Shown here: positions 8,626-17,593 of the stretch, piece by piece
Layout of the letters: every line of letters starts with the position of its first letter
Position numbering within the stretch: position 1 is the stretch's first letter
NCBI RefSeq assembly: GCF_000429785.1
Contig: NZ_AUCN01000017.1
Coordinates: 124,001 to 188,000 of the forward strand
Origin: Chitinibacter tainanensis DSM 15459
GTDB lineage: Bacteria; Pseudomonadota; Gammaproteobacteria; Burkholderiales; Chitinibacteraceae
Direction of reading: 5' to 3'
Length of the DNA stretch: 64,000 nucleotides
Position numbers and translations under genes: made by a program
Notes under the pieces: generated by a model
Told to the model about the DNA's origin: nothing
What the model saw: the letters and a program-made list of their open reading frames with translations, nothing else
Databases searched by the model: none

Positions 8626-9039
8626 GTGTTTAGCAAGAAAAAAGGCAGTACCAAGATTGATAGCCTGATTGGCCAGGGCACCAGCCTGACTGGCGATGTG
8701 CAATTTGCCGGCGGCTTGCGGGTGGATGGCGTGATTGTGGGCAATGTCAGCATGGCTGATGCCAAGCAAGGCACGCTGGTGGTGAGTGAAAAAGCACGTA
8801 TTGAAGGCAAGGTGCAATGCAGCCATCTGATTTTGAATGGCGAGATTCGCGGCCCGATTGAAGTGAGCCAGTATGTCGAGCTGCAATCGAAATCGCGCAT
8901 TGTTGGTGATCTGGCGTATAAAACGCTGGAAATGCATCCCGGCGCGGTCATCGAGGGGCATCTGGTGCATGTGCATAACGGCAAGCGCGAAGAAGTGTCG
9001 CCAGAGGATGTGCCTCGGGTTGAGCCCAGCAAATCCTGA
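8626..9039 (+). CDS. Bactofilin (polymer-forming cytoskeletal protein)
   Basis: A 137-residue bactofilin (PF04519). The central domain (residues about 15-110) shows the short hydrophobic repeats of a right-handed beta-helix: LIGQGTSLTGDVQFAGGLRVDG, then IVGNVS, KARIEGKVQ, LNGEIRGPIEV and YKTLEMHPGAVIEGHLV. Bactofilins polymerise without nucleotide and scaffold cell-shape or cell-wall proteins at the inner membrane. Termini are short and charged. The GTG start follows GAGGAG by five bases. It directly follows the coiled-coil membrane protein gene. Confidence 0.92.
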   Translation: MFSKKKGSTKIDSLIGQGTSLTGDVQFAGGLRVDGVIVGNVSMADAKQGTLVVSEKARIEGKVQCSHLILNGEIRGPIEVSQYVELQSKSRIVGDLAYKTLEMHPGAVIEGHLVHVHNGKREEVSPEDVPRVEPSKS

Positions 9040-9124
9040 CCAGCGGCCCCGGCAGCATTGACCGCAGCGCACGAGCAGCGGATAATAAACCCTATTGTTT
9101 TAGTCAACTATTTTCGGAGCTGTA

Positions 9125-9475
9125 ATGACCACCGAAACCGATATGCCCATGCCGTTTGTCTTCACCGACAATGCCGCTGCCAAAGTCAGCGAACTGATCG
9201 CCGAAGAAGGCAACCCAGATCTGAAACTGCGCGTGTTTGTGACCGGCGGTGGCTGCTCGGGTTTCCAATACGGCTTTACCTTTGATGAAATCGTGAATGA
9301 TGATGATACGCCGGTAACCAAAAATGGCGTGACGCTGCTGGTTGATCCGATGAGCTACCAGTATCTGGTCGGCGCTGAGATCGATTACGTAGAAAGCCTG
9401 GAAGGCTCGCAGTTCACCATCAAGAACCCGAACGCTCAATCGACTTGCGGCTGTGGTTCTTCTTTCTCGGTTTAA
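9125..9475 (+). CDS. erpA: Iron-sulfur cluster insertion protein ErpA
   Basis: A 116-residue A-type carrier that hands Fe-S clusters to apoproteins. The three conserved Cys are visible: [13 protein letters not shown] near residue 42 and [11 protein letters not shown] at the C-terminus. CGGAGCTGTA provides a ribosome site. The gene is monocistronic, closed by the terminator at 9498. Confidence 0.96.
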   Translation: MTTETDMPMPFVFTDNAAAKVSELIAEEGNPDLKLRVFVTGGGCSGFQYGFTFDEIVNDDDTPVTKNGVTLLVDPMSYQYLVGAEIDYVESLEGSQFTIKNPNAQSTCGCGSSFSV

Positions 9476-9497
9476 GCTGCACGGCTTACCAGAAGAC

Positions 9498-9522
9498 AAA
9501 GCGGCCAAGCGGCCGCTTTTTT
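9498..9522 (+). terminator. erpA terminator
   Basis: AAAGCGGCC pairs with GGCCGCTTT around AAGC, with continuing T residues, 23 bases after the erpA stop. Confidence 0.85.
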
Positions 9523-9540
9523 CTTGGCTGCCCACTATTG

Positions 9541-10257
9541 ATGATGCCAACGCTTAGCCAATTTAGCCTTACCGATCTGGCGCAGCCGCTGACGGCGCAG
9601 CAGCAAGCCGCCGTGCTGGCTCAGCTTGATGCTCTGCAAACCGAACGGCTGCAGAGTATCTGTGAGCCCGCTCGTTTGCAGCAGGCCCTGCAGGCGAGGC
9701 AGCAGGCACAGCATTTACTGGCCGCGGCCGGGGTCTCAACACAACTGGCGCAGACAGCGGCCGGCCGCCCTTACGCGCCAGCATGGCCGGCGCTGGAGGG
9801 CTTGTCGTGGACCCATTGCCCGCACGCAGCGGCTGCTGCCTTGGGGCAGGGGAGGGTGGGGATTGATCTGGAATATCCGCGCCGCAGTACACGGATGATG
9901 GCGCTAGCGCAGCGCTATTTCAGCCCCCGCGAAGCGGCGCAACTCGCAGCCACGCCCGCCGTGGAGCTGTCCGCCCATTTTTACCTGCGCTGGGTGGCCA
10001 AAGAGGCGCTGCTTAAAGCTTTGGGTACCGGCATCGTTGGCGGCTTGGCGCGTTTTGAATTGCTGCAGACGGCGCAAGGCTGGCAACTATTGACCACCGA
10101 GCCTGGCTACTGGCAGGTGGACATCTGGCAGGTGGCGGAGCGCGGCTGGCTGGCGCTGGCCAGTGATCAGGCGCAAAGCTGGCAGGTACTGCACGCCGAC
10201 ATCAGTCTGACGCGAATATGCTCAATTCATAAAGCTTTGGATGGCGATCACTGCTAA
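9541..10257 (+). CDS. 4'-phosphopantetheinyl transferase (Sfp type)
   Basis: A 238-residue enzyme that transfers phosphopantetheine from coenzyme A to carrier proteins. The family motifs are GIDLEYPRR (metal-binding Asp-x-Glu, about residue 110) and WVAKEALLKALGTG (W-x-x-KEA-x-x-K). I start at the ATG at 9541 (a second ATG follows at 9544). The longer frame back to 9445 would run through the erpA end and its terminator. No NRPS or PKS gene is in the window, so the carrier it loads is unknown; acyl carrier protein is one option. The N-terminal 80 residues are Gln/Leu-rich and variable. Confidence 0.88.
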   Translation: MMPTLSQFSLTDLAQPLTAQQQAAVLAQLDALQTERLQSICEPARLQQALQARQQAQHLLAAAGVSTQLAQTAAGRPYAPAWPALEGLSWTHCPHAAAAALGQGRVGIDLEYPRRSTRMMALAQRYFSPREAAQLAATPAVELSAHFYLRWVAKEALLKALGTGIVGGLARFELLQTAQGWQLLTTEPGYWQVDIWQVAERGWLALASDQAQSWQVLHADISLTRICSIHKALDGDHC

Positions 10258-10302
10258 GCATTCCTATAGTGGTGTTATCACGACCACAAGGCTTGGCGCA
10301 TC

Positions 10303-10869
10303 ATGCTGGAATCCCCTCACAACGGCACCGCAGTGCATAACCCTGATCTGAACTGGAGCCAAGTGCAGGAAACGATCCTGATGCTCGGCATTGTGGTGGC
10401 GCAGGTGCGGCATGCGATGCAGGATAGTGGCGCTTCGCTCAATACCTTGTCCGAGTCCTTTCAGACTACTGCCACCCACATTGAAAGCTTGCGCGACGCT
10501 TTGCTCGAAGTCGGCCAGCAGCTACCGGCGGAATTAGCGATCGAGAGCAAAGTGGAAGAAATCCAGCAACAAAATGTGCGTTCGGTGATGGCATTTCAGT
10601 TTTTTGATCGGCTCTCGCAGCGTATGGATCATGTGTGCGGCACCATCAGTGCGCTGGCTGAGCTGGTCTCCGACCGGCAAGCCATGTTTTTGCCGCATGA
10701 GTGGCATCGCTTGCAGCAGCGCATTCGCTCGCAATACACGATGGAACAAGAAAAACAGCTGTTCGATGCCATTTTGCAGGGCATGCCGATTGCCGAAGCG
10801 ATTACGCTGGCCGGGAATGTGCAGCTGGCGGAAAGTAAGCCGCTGGCGGGCGATATCGAGCTCTTTTAG
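10303..10869 (+). CDS. Helical protein of unknown function, CheZ-like in appearance
   Basis: A 188-residue, almost wholly helical acidic protein. Residues 20-75 form a long amphipathic helix (VQETILMLGIVVAQVRHAM), and residues about 85-120 a second helix containing VMAFQFFDRLSQRMDHV, which recalls the QFQDLTGQ-type helix of CheZ and of chemotaxis-linked four-helix proteins. The C-terminus has QYTMEQEKQLFDAIL. No signal peptide or membrane segment. It is followed by its own terminator at 10896. I do not recognise a named family; the CheZ resemblance is weak. Confidence 0.7.
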   Translation: MLESPHNGTAVHNPDLNWSQVQETILMLGIVVAQVRHAMQDSGASLNTLSESFQTTATHIESLRDALLEVGQQLPAELAIESKVEEIQQQNVRSVMAFQFFDRLSQRMDHVCGTISALAELVSDRQAMFLPHEWHRLQQRIRSQYTMEQEKQLFDAILQGMPIAEAITLAGNVQLAESKPLAGDIELF

Positions 10870-10895
10870 TGAATTCATCTGCGCACGATCTATTC

Positions 10896-10919
10896 AACCC
10901 GGCCCTCGCCGGGTTTTTA
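10896..10919 (+). terminator. Terminator after the CheZ-like gene
   Basis: AACCCGGC pairs with GCCGGGTT around CCTC, followed by T residues, 26 bases after the stop. Confidence 0.8.
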
Positions 10920-10926
10920 TTTAGAT

Positions 10927-10976
10927 GGGGTATCATGCTGGCCATCAGAATCTGATTACTGTTGCGATGCATACCC
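10927..10976. repeat. Possible GGGTAT/ATACCC inverted repeat, copy L
   Basis: GGGTAT at 10928-10933 and ATACCC at 10971-10976 frame a 37-base interval. Arm extension is poor (one GC pair) and the right arm overlaps codons 2-4 of the next gene, so this may be chance. The spacing equals that of the better copies. Confidence 0.35.
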
Positions 10977-12154
10977 TCGAACAACTGCGCAGCGGCGCGC
11001 TGCATGGACTGCGCCGGCTGGATCTCGCCGCCGATCTTACCGAGTTTCCCCGCGAGATTTTTACGCTGGCAGATAGCCTTGAAATCTTGAATCTCAGCGG
11101 CAATCAGCTCAGTAGCCTGCCCGCCGATTTACCGCGCTTGCGGCAGCTTAAAGTGATTTTTTGCTCGAATAATCGCTTTACCGAGCTACCGGCGGTATTA
11201 GGGCAATGCCCAGCGCTGGAGATGGTGGGGTTTAAAAGTAACCAGATTCGTGTGGTGCCGGCTGCGGCTTTGCCAGCGCGTTTGCGCTGGCTGATCCTCA
11301 CCGATAATCAGATTGGCGAGCTGCCCGCCGCGCTGGGGCAGTGCACGCGGTTGCAAAAGTTGATGCTGGCGGGCAACCACTTGCAGCACTTGCCGGCAAG
11401 CCTCGCCCAGTGCCAGCAGCTTGAATTACTGCGCATCGCCGCGAATGATTTTCACTCCTTGCCCGCCTGCCTGTGGGACTTCCCCGCGCTGGCCTGGCTG
11501 GCGTTTGCGGGTAACCCCTTCAGTGCCGAGCTTGAAGCTGCGGCCTTGCAGCGCTCTGTGCCGGAAGTGGTATGGCCCGCGCTGCAGCTTGGCGAGCGGC
11601 TGGGCGAGGGTACTTCGGGGCAGATTTTTGCTGCCAGCTGGCAGGGGCAAGCCACGGCAGTGAAATGCTTTAAAGCCGGGCTGGGGAGTGATGGCTGGAC
11701 CGAATCTGAGCTGGCTGCCAATCTGGCCGCTCCGCCTCACCCGAACTTGATACGGCTACTGGCGCGGGTGCAGGATGCGCCCGCAGGGCAGGCAGCCCTT
11801 TTGTTTGACCGCATTGGGGCCGAATTTAGCGTAATGGCTGGCCCGCCGAGTTTAGAGAGCTGTACCCGCGATGTGTATCCTGCAGATCTGCGCTTCACAC
11901 GAGCGCAAGCAGAGGCCATATATGGGGGTATTGCCAGCGCGGTCAATGCCATGAACGCTGCTGGGCTAATACATGGCGATGTATATGCGCATAATCTGCT
12001 CTGGTATGGCGAGCACAGCTATCTGGGAGATTTGGGCGCGGCCAGTTTGTTTGATCCGGCCGATCAGCCATTAGCGCGTCGGCTGCAGGTGATTGAGGCG
12101 CGGGCCTTGGCGCATTTGCGTGCCGAATTGTTTAGCCGGGTATCTGCTGACTGA
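10967..12154 (+). CDS. Leucine-rich-repeat protein with C-terminal Ser/Thr kinase-like domain
   Basis: A 395-residue cytoplasmic protein in two parts. Residues about 15-195 hold seven or so leucine-rich repeats ([36 protein letters not shown] and the like). Residues about 205-395 form a short protein-kinase domain with a glycine loop GEGTSGQIF, the ATP-binding Lys in AVKCFK, a catalytic loop HGDVYAHN and DLG in place of DFG. The start [10 protein letters not shown] is conserved in similar Pseudomonas proteins, so I prefer the ATG at 10967 over 10925. Its 3' end overlaps the convergent histidine-kinase gene by 23 bases. Target unknown. Confidence 0.88.
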   Translation: MHTLEQLRSGALHGLRRLDLAADLTEFPREIFTLADSLEILNLSGNQLSSLPADLPRLRQLKVIFCSNNRFTELPAVLGQCPALEMVGFKSNQIRVVPAAALPARLRWLILTDNQIGELPAALGQCTRLQKLMLAGNHLQHLPASLAQCQQLELLRIAANDFHSLPACLWDFPALAWLAFAGNPFSAELEAAALQRSVPEVVWPALQLGERLGEGTSGQIFAASWQGQATAVKCFKAGLGSDGWTESELAANLAAPPHPNLIRLLARVQDAPAGQAALLFDRIGAEFSVMAGPPSLESCTRDVYPADLRFTRAQAEAIYGGIASAVNAMNAAGLIHGDVYAHNLLWYGEHSYLGDLGAASLFDPADQPLARRLQVIEARALAHLRAELFSRVSAD

Positions 12155-13952
12155 TATTGCGTAGCACGCGGCGCAGCTCGGTAATATCCACTGGCTTGGC
12201 GAGGAAATCATCCATCCCGGCGGCGAGGTATTGTTCGCGCGAGTCGCTCAGCACATCGGCGGTGAGCGCCACAATCGGCAAGCTGAGCCATTCGCCGCCC
12301 AGGGCGCGAATTTGTCGCGTGGCCTCGGCGCCGCCCATGATCGGCATTTGCCCATCCATCAGCACCAGGTCGTAGCGTAGCTGCTGCACCATCTCTAAAG
12401 CTTCCTGGCCATTGGTGGCGTAGGCCACTTGCTGGCCCATTTTTTCCAAAATGCTGCCGATGACCTTCAAATTAACCGGGTTGTCGTCCACGGCCAGCAC
12501 ATGCAGTGGGCGAATACCGCTATTGTCCTGCAGGATCGGCCGTAGTTGCGGCGGTGGGCAGTCTTGGCGAGGTAGCTGAATATGGAAGGTGGAGCCGCGC
12601 TGCGGCTCGCTCTGCACGCTGATATTGCCCCCCATCAGCAGCACCAAATTGCGCGAGATTTCCAGCCCTAGCCCGGTGCCACCATATTTGCGGGTGGTGG
12701 TGGCATCGGCCTGGCTAAAGCGCTGGAATAACTGGCTGAGCGTTTGCTCTGACATGCCGATGCCGCTGTCGCTAATACTGATATGTAGGCGCTGCGGGTC
12801 GCTCCAGACATGCAGATGCACGCTGCCTTGCTCGGTAAATTTCACCGCATTACCTAGCAGATTAAACAGCACTTGCCGCAGGCGGATTTCATCACCGAGC
12901 TGCCAGGCCGGCAAATCATCGGCCAGATCCAAGCTTAAACTCAGCTGTTTGGCCTGGGCCTGCACAGTAAACAGCTGATGCACTTCGCGGATTAGCTGCG
13001 GCAGCGAGTAAGTTTGCTGGCTGAGTGAGAGCTTGCCTGATTCCAGCTTGGCCACATCCAAAATATCATTGAGCAAGGCCAGCAAATGCCGCGCCGAATG
13101 GCCGGCGGTGTCGATAATCTCACGCTGCTCTTGATTGAGCGGCGTGTCGCCCAAGAGCTCCAGCATACCCAATACGCCATTCATCGGCGTGCGGATTTCA
13201 TGGCTCATATTGGCCACAAACTGGCTCTTGGCGCGGCTGGTTTGCTGAGCCAGCTGGCTGGCTTCTTCCAGAGTGCGATTCAGGATTTCCAATTCCAGCC
13301 GGCGGCGGGTGGCGCTGGCGTGCTGGCGGTAAATCAGCAGCATCACCACCACTAGCAAAACAAACTGAAATACGGCAATGGCGGTGGAGACTTTGAGCTG
13401 TTTTTGCACCGTGATCGAGCGCATTTCCGCTTCCACCGCCGCATTATGATTGGCTTGCTGCACAAAGCGAGCCACGCCTTCATCCAGCTGGATTAGCTCG
13501 CGGCGCAGCTGGGTGAGCCACAGTGGGTCGTATTTAAAATGCAGCTCGGCATTCAGGCGCTGATCGGCAAAGGTGATCAGCCGTTGTAGCCCCTGCATGG
13601 TGGGCTGATTGTCGGGGGATTGGCTCAGTGGCAGGCTGGATTTACCATTTAGCAAAATCTCGACCCGGCTGACAAAAATATCGTAGCGGGTTTGCAGTTC
13701 TTCCAGCTCTTCGGGCCGACCCTGGTTGAGCAAGGTGCGGTCGATTTGCCCGATCAGCCGGTGGTATTCGAGGCTGAGCTGGGTATAGGGCCAGACCGGG
13801 TTGTCAAAGCCCATCGGCGCGAACTGGCGCAGCGTGCCCATTTGGCGCTGCTGCAGCACCAAGAGCGCCACAAAGCTGCAAAACAAAAAAATGGCAGCGC
13901 CGATCAACAGGCGCATTTCCATTTTTTGCCAGCGGCCGTAGTTGAGTTGCAT
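12132..13952 (-). CDS. Hybrid sensor histidine kinase/response regulator
   Basis: A 606-residue membrane kinase: a transmembrane helix at about 14-33, a 155-residue mostly helical periplasmic sensor domain, a second helix near 190-210, a coiled coil, the HisKA domain with the phosphorylated His in [15 protein letters not shown] near 250, an HATPase domain at about 345-465 ([22 protein letters not shown]), and a receiver at 475-600 with phospho-acceptor Asp in [14 protein letters not shown]. No Hpt or output domain, so phosphate must pass to another protein. It begins three bases after the molybdopterin-fold gene, so the two are translated together and that periplasmic protein may be its sensing partner. 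Confidence 0.93.
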   Translation of the reverse strand: MQLNYGRWQKMEMRLLIGAAIFLFCSFVALLVLQQRQMGTLRQFAPMGFDNPVWPYTQLSLEYHRLIGQIDRTLLNQGRPEELEELQTRYDIFVSRVEILLNGKSSLPLSQSPDNQPTMQGLQRLITFADQRLNAELHFKYDPLWLTQLRRELIQLDEGVARFVQQANHNAAVEAEMRSITVQKQLKVSTAIAVFQFVLLVVVMLLIYRQHASATRRRLELEILNRTLEEASQLAQQTSRAKSQFVANMSHEIRTPMNGVLGMLELLGDTPLNQEQREIIDTAGHSARHLLALLNDILDVAKLESGKLSLSQQTYSLPQLIREVHQLFTVQAQAKQLSLSLDLADDLPAWQLGDEIRLRQVLFNLLGNAVKFTEQGSVHLHVWSDPQRLHISISDSGIGMSEQTLSQLFQRFSQADATTTRKYGGTGLGLEISRNLVLLMGGNISVQSEPQRGSTFHIQLPRQDCPPPQLRPILQDNSGIRPLHVLAVDDNPVNLKVIGSILEKMGQQVAYATNGQEALEMVQQLRYDLVLMDGQMPIMGGAEATRQIRALGGEWLSLPIVALTADVLSDSREQYLAAGMDDFLAKPVDITELRRVLRNISQQIPG

Positions 13953-13955
13953 CGA

Positions 13956-14453
13956 TTATTTCACAGCGATTTTGTTGATTTGCCAGGCCGAGCGTGAGTA
14001 ATACAGCTCGCTTTGCAGCTTTTTATTGCTGTCATAGGGGTAAACCAGAAACAAGGGGCCTTTATCGCGCGCCTGTAGCGGTTTGCCATTGTGCATGCGC
14101 GCCAGAATCGGCTGCCATTCGGCGGCATCGGCCAGCGGCACGGTGGTGATGTAGTCGTTCAGCGCTTTGATTTCCAACGTTTGCCCCTGCGCCCCTACTA
14201 GCTGCAGTACATCTTGCAGGCGCGGGCCACGGAATACGCTCACGCCCGGATACCATGGTGTACTGGTGCGGATTTCGACCCAAGGCAGTTTATCCAAGAG
14301 CTGCGCATCCAGAGCGGCGAGCTCACCTTGGTTTTTATGGCTGATTTTCCCGCTGAAGGTCACAAGTACTTTGCCACTGGGCGCATCCAAGGCCCAGCTG
14401 GGCAGGGCAAGCCCCAAGGTCAGGGCACACAGTAACAGGCAACGGCGCAACAT
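13956..14453 (-). CDS. Periplasmic molybdopterin-oxidoreductase-fold protein
   Basis: A 165-residue exported protein with a Sec signal (MLRRCLLLCALTLGLALPSWA). The mature part resembles a stand-alone sulfite-oxidase-type molybdopterin domain: VLVTFSGKI, a WYPGVSVFRGPRLQDVLQLVGA segment, LKALNDYITTVPLAD, and PLFLVYPYD followed by the RSAWQINKI end. The usual molybdenum-ligating Cys is not obvious, so it may bind a ligand rather than act as an enzyme. AAGGAATTCAAC supports the ATG at 14453; the frame opens ten codons earlier. It lies three bases upstream of the hybrid kinase. Confidence 0.8.
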   Translation of the reverse strand: MLRRCLLLCALTLGLALPSWALDAPSGKVLVTFSGKISHKNQGELAALDAQLLDKLPWVEIRTSTPWYPGVSVFRGPRLQDVLQLVGAQGQTLEIKALNDYITTVPLADAAEWQPILARMHNGKPLQARDKGPLFLVYPYDSNKKLQSELYYSRSAWQINKIAVK

Positions 14454-14559
14454 GTTGAATTCCTTGATTGTGAGGCTGTGCACTCAGGTTAGACTATTCA
14501 CACCATTCTGGCTTACATACTCGCGGCTTTGCCGCGTATTGGTGCGGGCCTTGGTGCAT

Positions 14560-14588
14560 AAAAGAAAACCGGCCCCGCAGGGCCGGTT
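14560..14588 (-). terminator. htpG terminator
   Basis: On the minus strand AACCGGCCC pairs with GGGCCGGTT around a four-base loop (14567-14588) and is followed by TTTTCTTTT. It lies about 63 bases beyond the htpG stop, with repeat copy B in between. Confidence 0.75.
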
Positions 14589-14591
14589 GGT

Positions 14592-14653
14592 GGGGTATAT
14601 GCTAGCAGAATTTATCTAGCTTGCCTTATAGGGCTATACCCGAGGTGGTATTA
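14592..14653 (-). repeat. Intergenic GGGTAT/ATACCC inverted repeat, copy B
   Basis: GGGTATATGC at 14593 pairs with GGCTATACCC ending at 14641. The ATACCC-GAGGT-GGTAT dyad runs into the htpG stop codon at 14651-14653, so in the htpG transcript the element begins at the stop. Confidence 0.7.
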
Positions 14654-16552
14654 GTCTTGCAGCGCCAGCATCAGGCCATTCAGACGTTTTACGAACGCAG
14701 CTGGGTCGGGCAGCTGGCCACCTTCGGCCAGCAGCGCCTGATCAAACAGCAATTGCGTCCAGTCGCCAAATTGGCCGCTGCTGCTTTGGGCTTTCAGCTT
14801 GTTCACCAGTGGGTGGCTTGGGTTCACTTCCAGAATCGGTTTGCTGCCTTGAACATCTTGGCCGGCCGATTTCAACAGGCGCTCCAAATTCGCGCTCATA
14901 TCGGTGTTTTCCACCACCAAGCACGCCGGGCTATCGGTCAGGCGGTGGGTTACGCGAATGTCTTTCACCGATTCGCCGAGCACGCCTTTCATTTGCTCCA
15001 GTACGTCTTTGAGCTCGGTCGCGGCCGCTTCTTGCTGTTTTTTCTCTTCTTCGTCGGTGAATTTTTCGAGGTCTAGCTCACCTTTAGCCACCGATTGCAG
15101 TTTTTTGCCTTCAAATTCGGTCAGGCCGCTAAACGCCCATTCGTCCACGCGGTCGCTCAGCAACAAGACTTCGATGCCTTTCTTGCGGAAGACTTCGAGG
15201 TGCGGGCTGTTTTTTGCGGCGGCAAATGAATCGGCGGTGATGAAGTAGATCAGCTCCTGGCCATCTTTCATCCGCGCGATGTAGTCTTTCAGCGAGACGG
15301 TTTGTTCGGCCGAATCGGTATGCGTTGAGGCAAAACGGCACAGGCCGGCAATGCGCTCTTTATTCGCAAAGTCTTCACCGACGCCTTCTTTCAGTACGCG
15401 GCCAAATTCGCTCCAGAATTTCGCATATTTCTCTTGCTCTGCCGCATCTTCCGAATTAGCCAGGCCTTCGAGCATACCAAGTACTTTTTTCACGCAACCG
15501 GATTTGATTTGCTCGATGTCTTTGCTGTGCTGCAAGATTTCGCGCGATACGTTCAGTGGCAGGTCAGATGAGTCGATCACGCCGCGGATAAAGCGCAGGT
15601 ATTGCGGCAGCAATTTTTCGCTGTCTTCCATGATAAACACACGGCGCACATACAGCTTCACGCCGTGACGACGCTCGCGATCATATAAATCAAACGGCGC
15701 GCGTTGCGGCACATACAATAGCTCGGTGTATTCCTGCCGACCTTCGACTTTCGCGTGGCTCCAGGCCAGTGGCGCTTCAAAGTCGTGGGCAACGTGTTTG
15801 TAGAATTCGGTGTATTGCTCGTCGGTAATCTCAGACTTGCTGCGCGTCCACAAAGCATTGGCCTGGTTAACGGTTTCGTCACCTTCCGCAGGCTTGATCG
15901 AGCCGTCTTCGTTGTAGCCGGCTTGGGCAGCCATCACGATCGGCAGGGTAATGTGATCTGAGTATTTACGGATAATGCTGCGCAGGCGCCAATCGCTGAG
16001 AAATTCCTCTTCGCCGTCTTTCAGGTGCAGCACAATCTCGGTACCGCGGCTCTCTTTTGCTACGTCTTCGAGCGTGAATTCGCCATCACCAGCCGATTCC
16101 CAGCGCGTAGCGGCGGTTTCGCCGGCGCGGCGGGTGGTTAGGCTGACTTTGTCGGCCACGATAAAGGCCGAATAAAAGCCCACGCCAAATTGGCCAATCA
16201 GATGCGCGTCTTTTTGTGCGTCGCCTGAGAGTTGGCTGAAAAATTCTTTGGTGCCCGAGCGCGCGATGGTACCGATGTTTTTGATGACCTCTTCGCGGCT
16301 CATCCCGATACCGTTGTCGCTGATGGTGACGGTTTTGGCGTCTTTATCAAAGCTCACGCGGATTTTCAGCTCAGGGTCGCTGCCGTACAGGCTGTCGTTA
16401 TTGATGGCTTCAAAGCGCAGCTTGTCGCATGCGTCAGAGGCGTTGGATACCAGCTCGCGCAGGAAAATCTCTTTGTTGGAATACAAAGAGTGAATCATCA
16501 ATTGCAGCAATTGTTTAACTTCGGCCTGAAAGCCTAGGGTTTCTTTACTCAT
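14651..16552 (-). CDS. htpG: Chaperone protein HtpG (Hsp90)
   Basis: A 633-residue bacterial Hsp90. The start [14 protein letters not shown]-type sequence (here [14 protein letters not shown]) and the GHKL ATPase motifs [27 protein letters not shown], and [14 protein letters not shown] are present, followed by the middle domain with NVSREILQ and the C-terminal dimer domain. It refolds and stabilises client proteins in the cytoplasm with DnaK. Full length, no anomalies. No clear heat-shock promoter was identified upstream. Confidence 0.98.
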   Translation of the reverse strand: MSKETLGFQAEVKQLLQLMIHSLYSNKEIFLRELVSNASDACDKLRFEAINNDSLYGSDPELKIRVSFDKDAKTVTISDNGIGMSREEVIKNIGTIARSGTKEFFSQLSGDAQKDAHLIGQFGVGFYSAFIVADKVSLTTRRAGETAATRWESAGDGEFTLEDVAKESRGTEIVLHLKDGEEEFLSDWRLRSIIRKYSDHITLPIVMAAQAGYNEDGSIKPAEGDETVNQANALWTRSKSEITDEQYTEFYKHVAHDFEAPLAWSHAKVEGRQEYTELLYVPQRAPFDLYDRERRHGVKLYVRRVFIMEDSEKLLPQYLRFIRGVIDSSDLPLNVSREILQHSKDIEQIKSGCVKKVLGMLEGLANSEDAAEQEKYAKFWSEFGRVLKEGVGEDFANKERIAGLCRFASTHTDSAEQTVSLKDYIARMKDGQELIYFITADSFAAAKNSPHLEVFRKKGIEVLLLSDRVDEWAFSGLTEFEGKKLQSVAKGELDLEKFTDEEEKKQQEAAATELKDVLEQMKGVLGESVKDIRVTHRLTDSPACLVVENTDMSANLERLLKSAGQDVQGSKPILEVNPSHPLVNKLKAQSSSGQFGDWTQLLFDQALLAEGGQLPDPAAFVKRLNGLMLALQD

Positions 16553-16650
16553 GGTTCTTCTATCCCTGTGGGGTTACAGACAAGTAATAGAGCCGCGTTG
16601 GCGGCGATCTTTGTCTAAATGGGGCTAAGTTAATCGGCTTCAAGACCCTG

Positions 16651-16702
16651 CATACACTACGGGTATGGCGTTGCCTTGATGACACGAGACTGACGCGTAC
16701 AT
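16651..16702. repeat. Degenerate GGGTAT inverted repeat, copy M
   Basis: ATACAC at 16652, GGGTATGGCGT at 16661 and a weakly matching ACGCGTAC ending at 16700. It lies between divergent htpG and the parA-like gene. Only part of the family pattern is kept. Confidence 0.35.
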
Positions 16703-16771
16703 CGGCGGCGCAGCAGGGCAGTGGTATAGTGGGCGCAGCATGATGGATGCGGCGAAACGGGGTGGCAGACG

Positions 16772-17569
16772 ATGTTGCGACGGGTGGTGTTCAATCAGAA
16801 GGGCGGGGTGGGCAAATCCACCATTACGGTCAATCTGGCGGCGGTGGCTGCGGCGGCCGGCAAGCGGGTATTGGTCGTTGATCTTGATCCACAGGGCAAT
16901 TCCACCCATTACCTGATGGGGGTATCGGGCGAGCAGCTCGAGCCCAATCTCGCCGGCTTTTTCGAGCAAGTGCTGAATTTTTCGCTCTATGCCAAAGGCC
17001 CGGCCGAGTTTATCCACGCCACGGGGCTCGACAATCTATTTGTAATGCCCTCGCATCCGGCAATTGCCGAGCAGCAAAGCAAACTCGAATCCCGCTACAA
17101 AATCTACAAATTGCGCGAAACGCTGGCCGAGCTCACCGGCCAGTTTGATGAGGTGTATATCGATACGCCGCCGGCGCTTAATTTCTTCACTCTCTCGGCG
17201 CTGATCGCCGCCACCGGCTGCCTGATTCCGTTTGATTGCGATACTTTCTCGCGCGATGCCTTGCTGGGGCTGTTGGCGCGGGTAGAGGAAATTCGCCAGG
17301 ATCACAATGCCGATCTGCAAATCGAAGGCATTGTGGTCAATCAATTTCAGCCGCGCGCCAGCCTGCCGCAGCGGCTGGTGCAAGAGCTGGAAGCCCAGCA
17401 TTTGCCGGTATTGCAAACCCGGCTGTCCAGCTCGGTGAAGGTGCGCGAATCGCACGAACGCAGCCTGCCGCTGGTGGCGCTGGATCCGCGCCACAAATTA
17501 GCGCAAGAATTTGTCGCCCTGTACGCTGAATTAGCCAGTGCTGATCAAGCAGCGTATATTGCCGAGTAA
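16772..17569 (+). CDS. ParA-family ATPase
   Basis: A 265-residue deviant Walker ATPase. Motifs are FNQKGGVGKSTITVNLAA (deviant Walker A with the signature Lys), VVDLDPQGNSTHYL (A') and YIDTPPALNFF (Walker B). Such proteins move plasmids, chromosomes or protein clusters on the nucleoid or membrane. No parB or parS-like gene is adjacent; instead a response-regulator/ATPase gene follows 24 bases later, suggesting a role in placing a signalling complex. It lacks the N-terminal DNA-binding region of plasmid ParA. It is not the chromosomal parA as far as context tells. Confidence 0.9.
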   Translation: MLRRVVFNQKGGVGKSTITVNLAAVAAAAGKRVLVVDLDPQGNSTHYLMGVSGEQLEPNLAGFFEQVLNFSLYAKGPAEFIHATGLDNLFVMPSHPAIAEQQSKLESRYKIYKLRETLAELTGQFDEVYIDTPPALNFFTLSALIAATGCLIPFDCDTFSRDALLGLLARVEEIRQDHNADLQIEGIVVNQFQPRASLPQRLVQELEAQHLPVLQTRLSSSVKVRESHERSLPLVALDPRHKLAQEFVALYAELASADQAAYIAE

Positions 17570-17593
17570 GCCATGTATGACGAGGACGTTGCA

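Noticed and set aside
10927-10976. Copy L as a firm member of the repeat family
   Set aside because: The right arm lies in codons 2-4 of the LRR kinase (MHTLEQ), a start conserved in other genera, so the match may be chance; kept only with low confidence.
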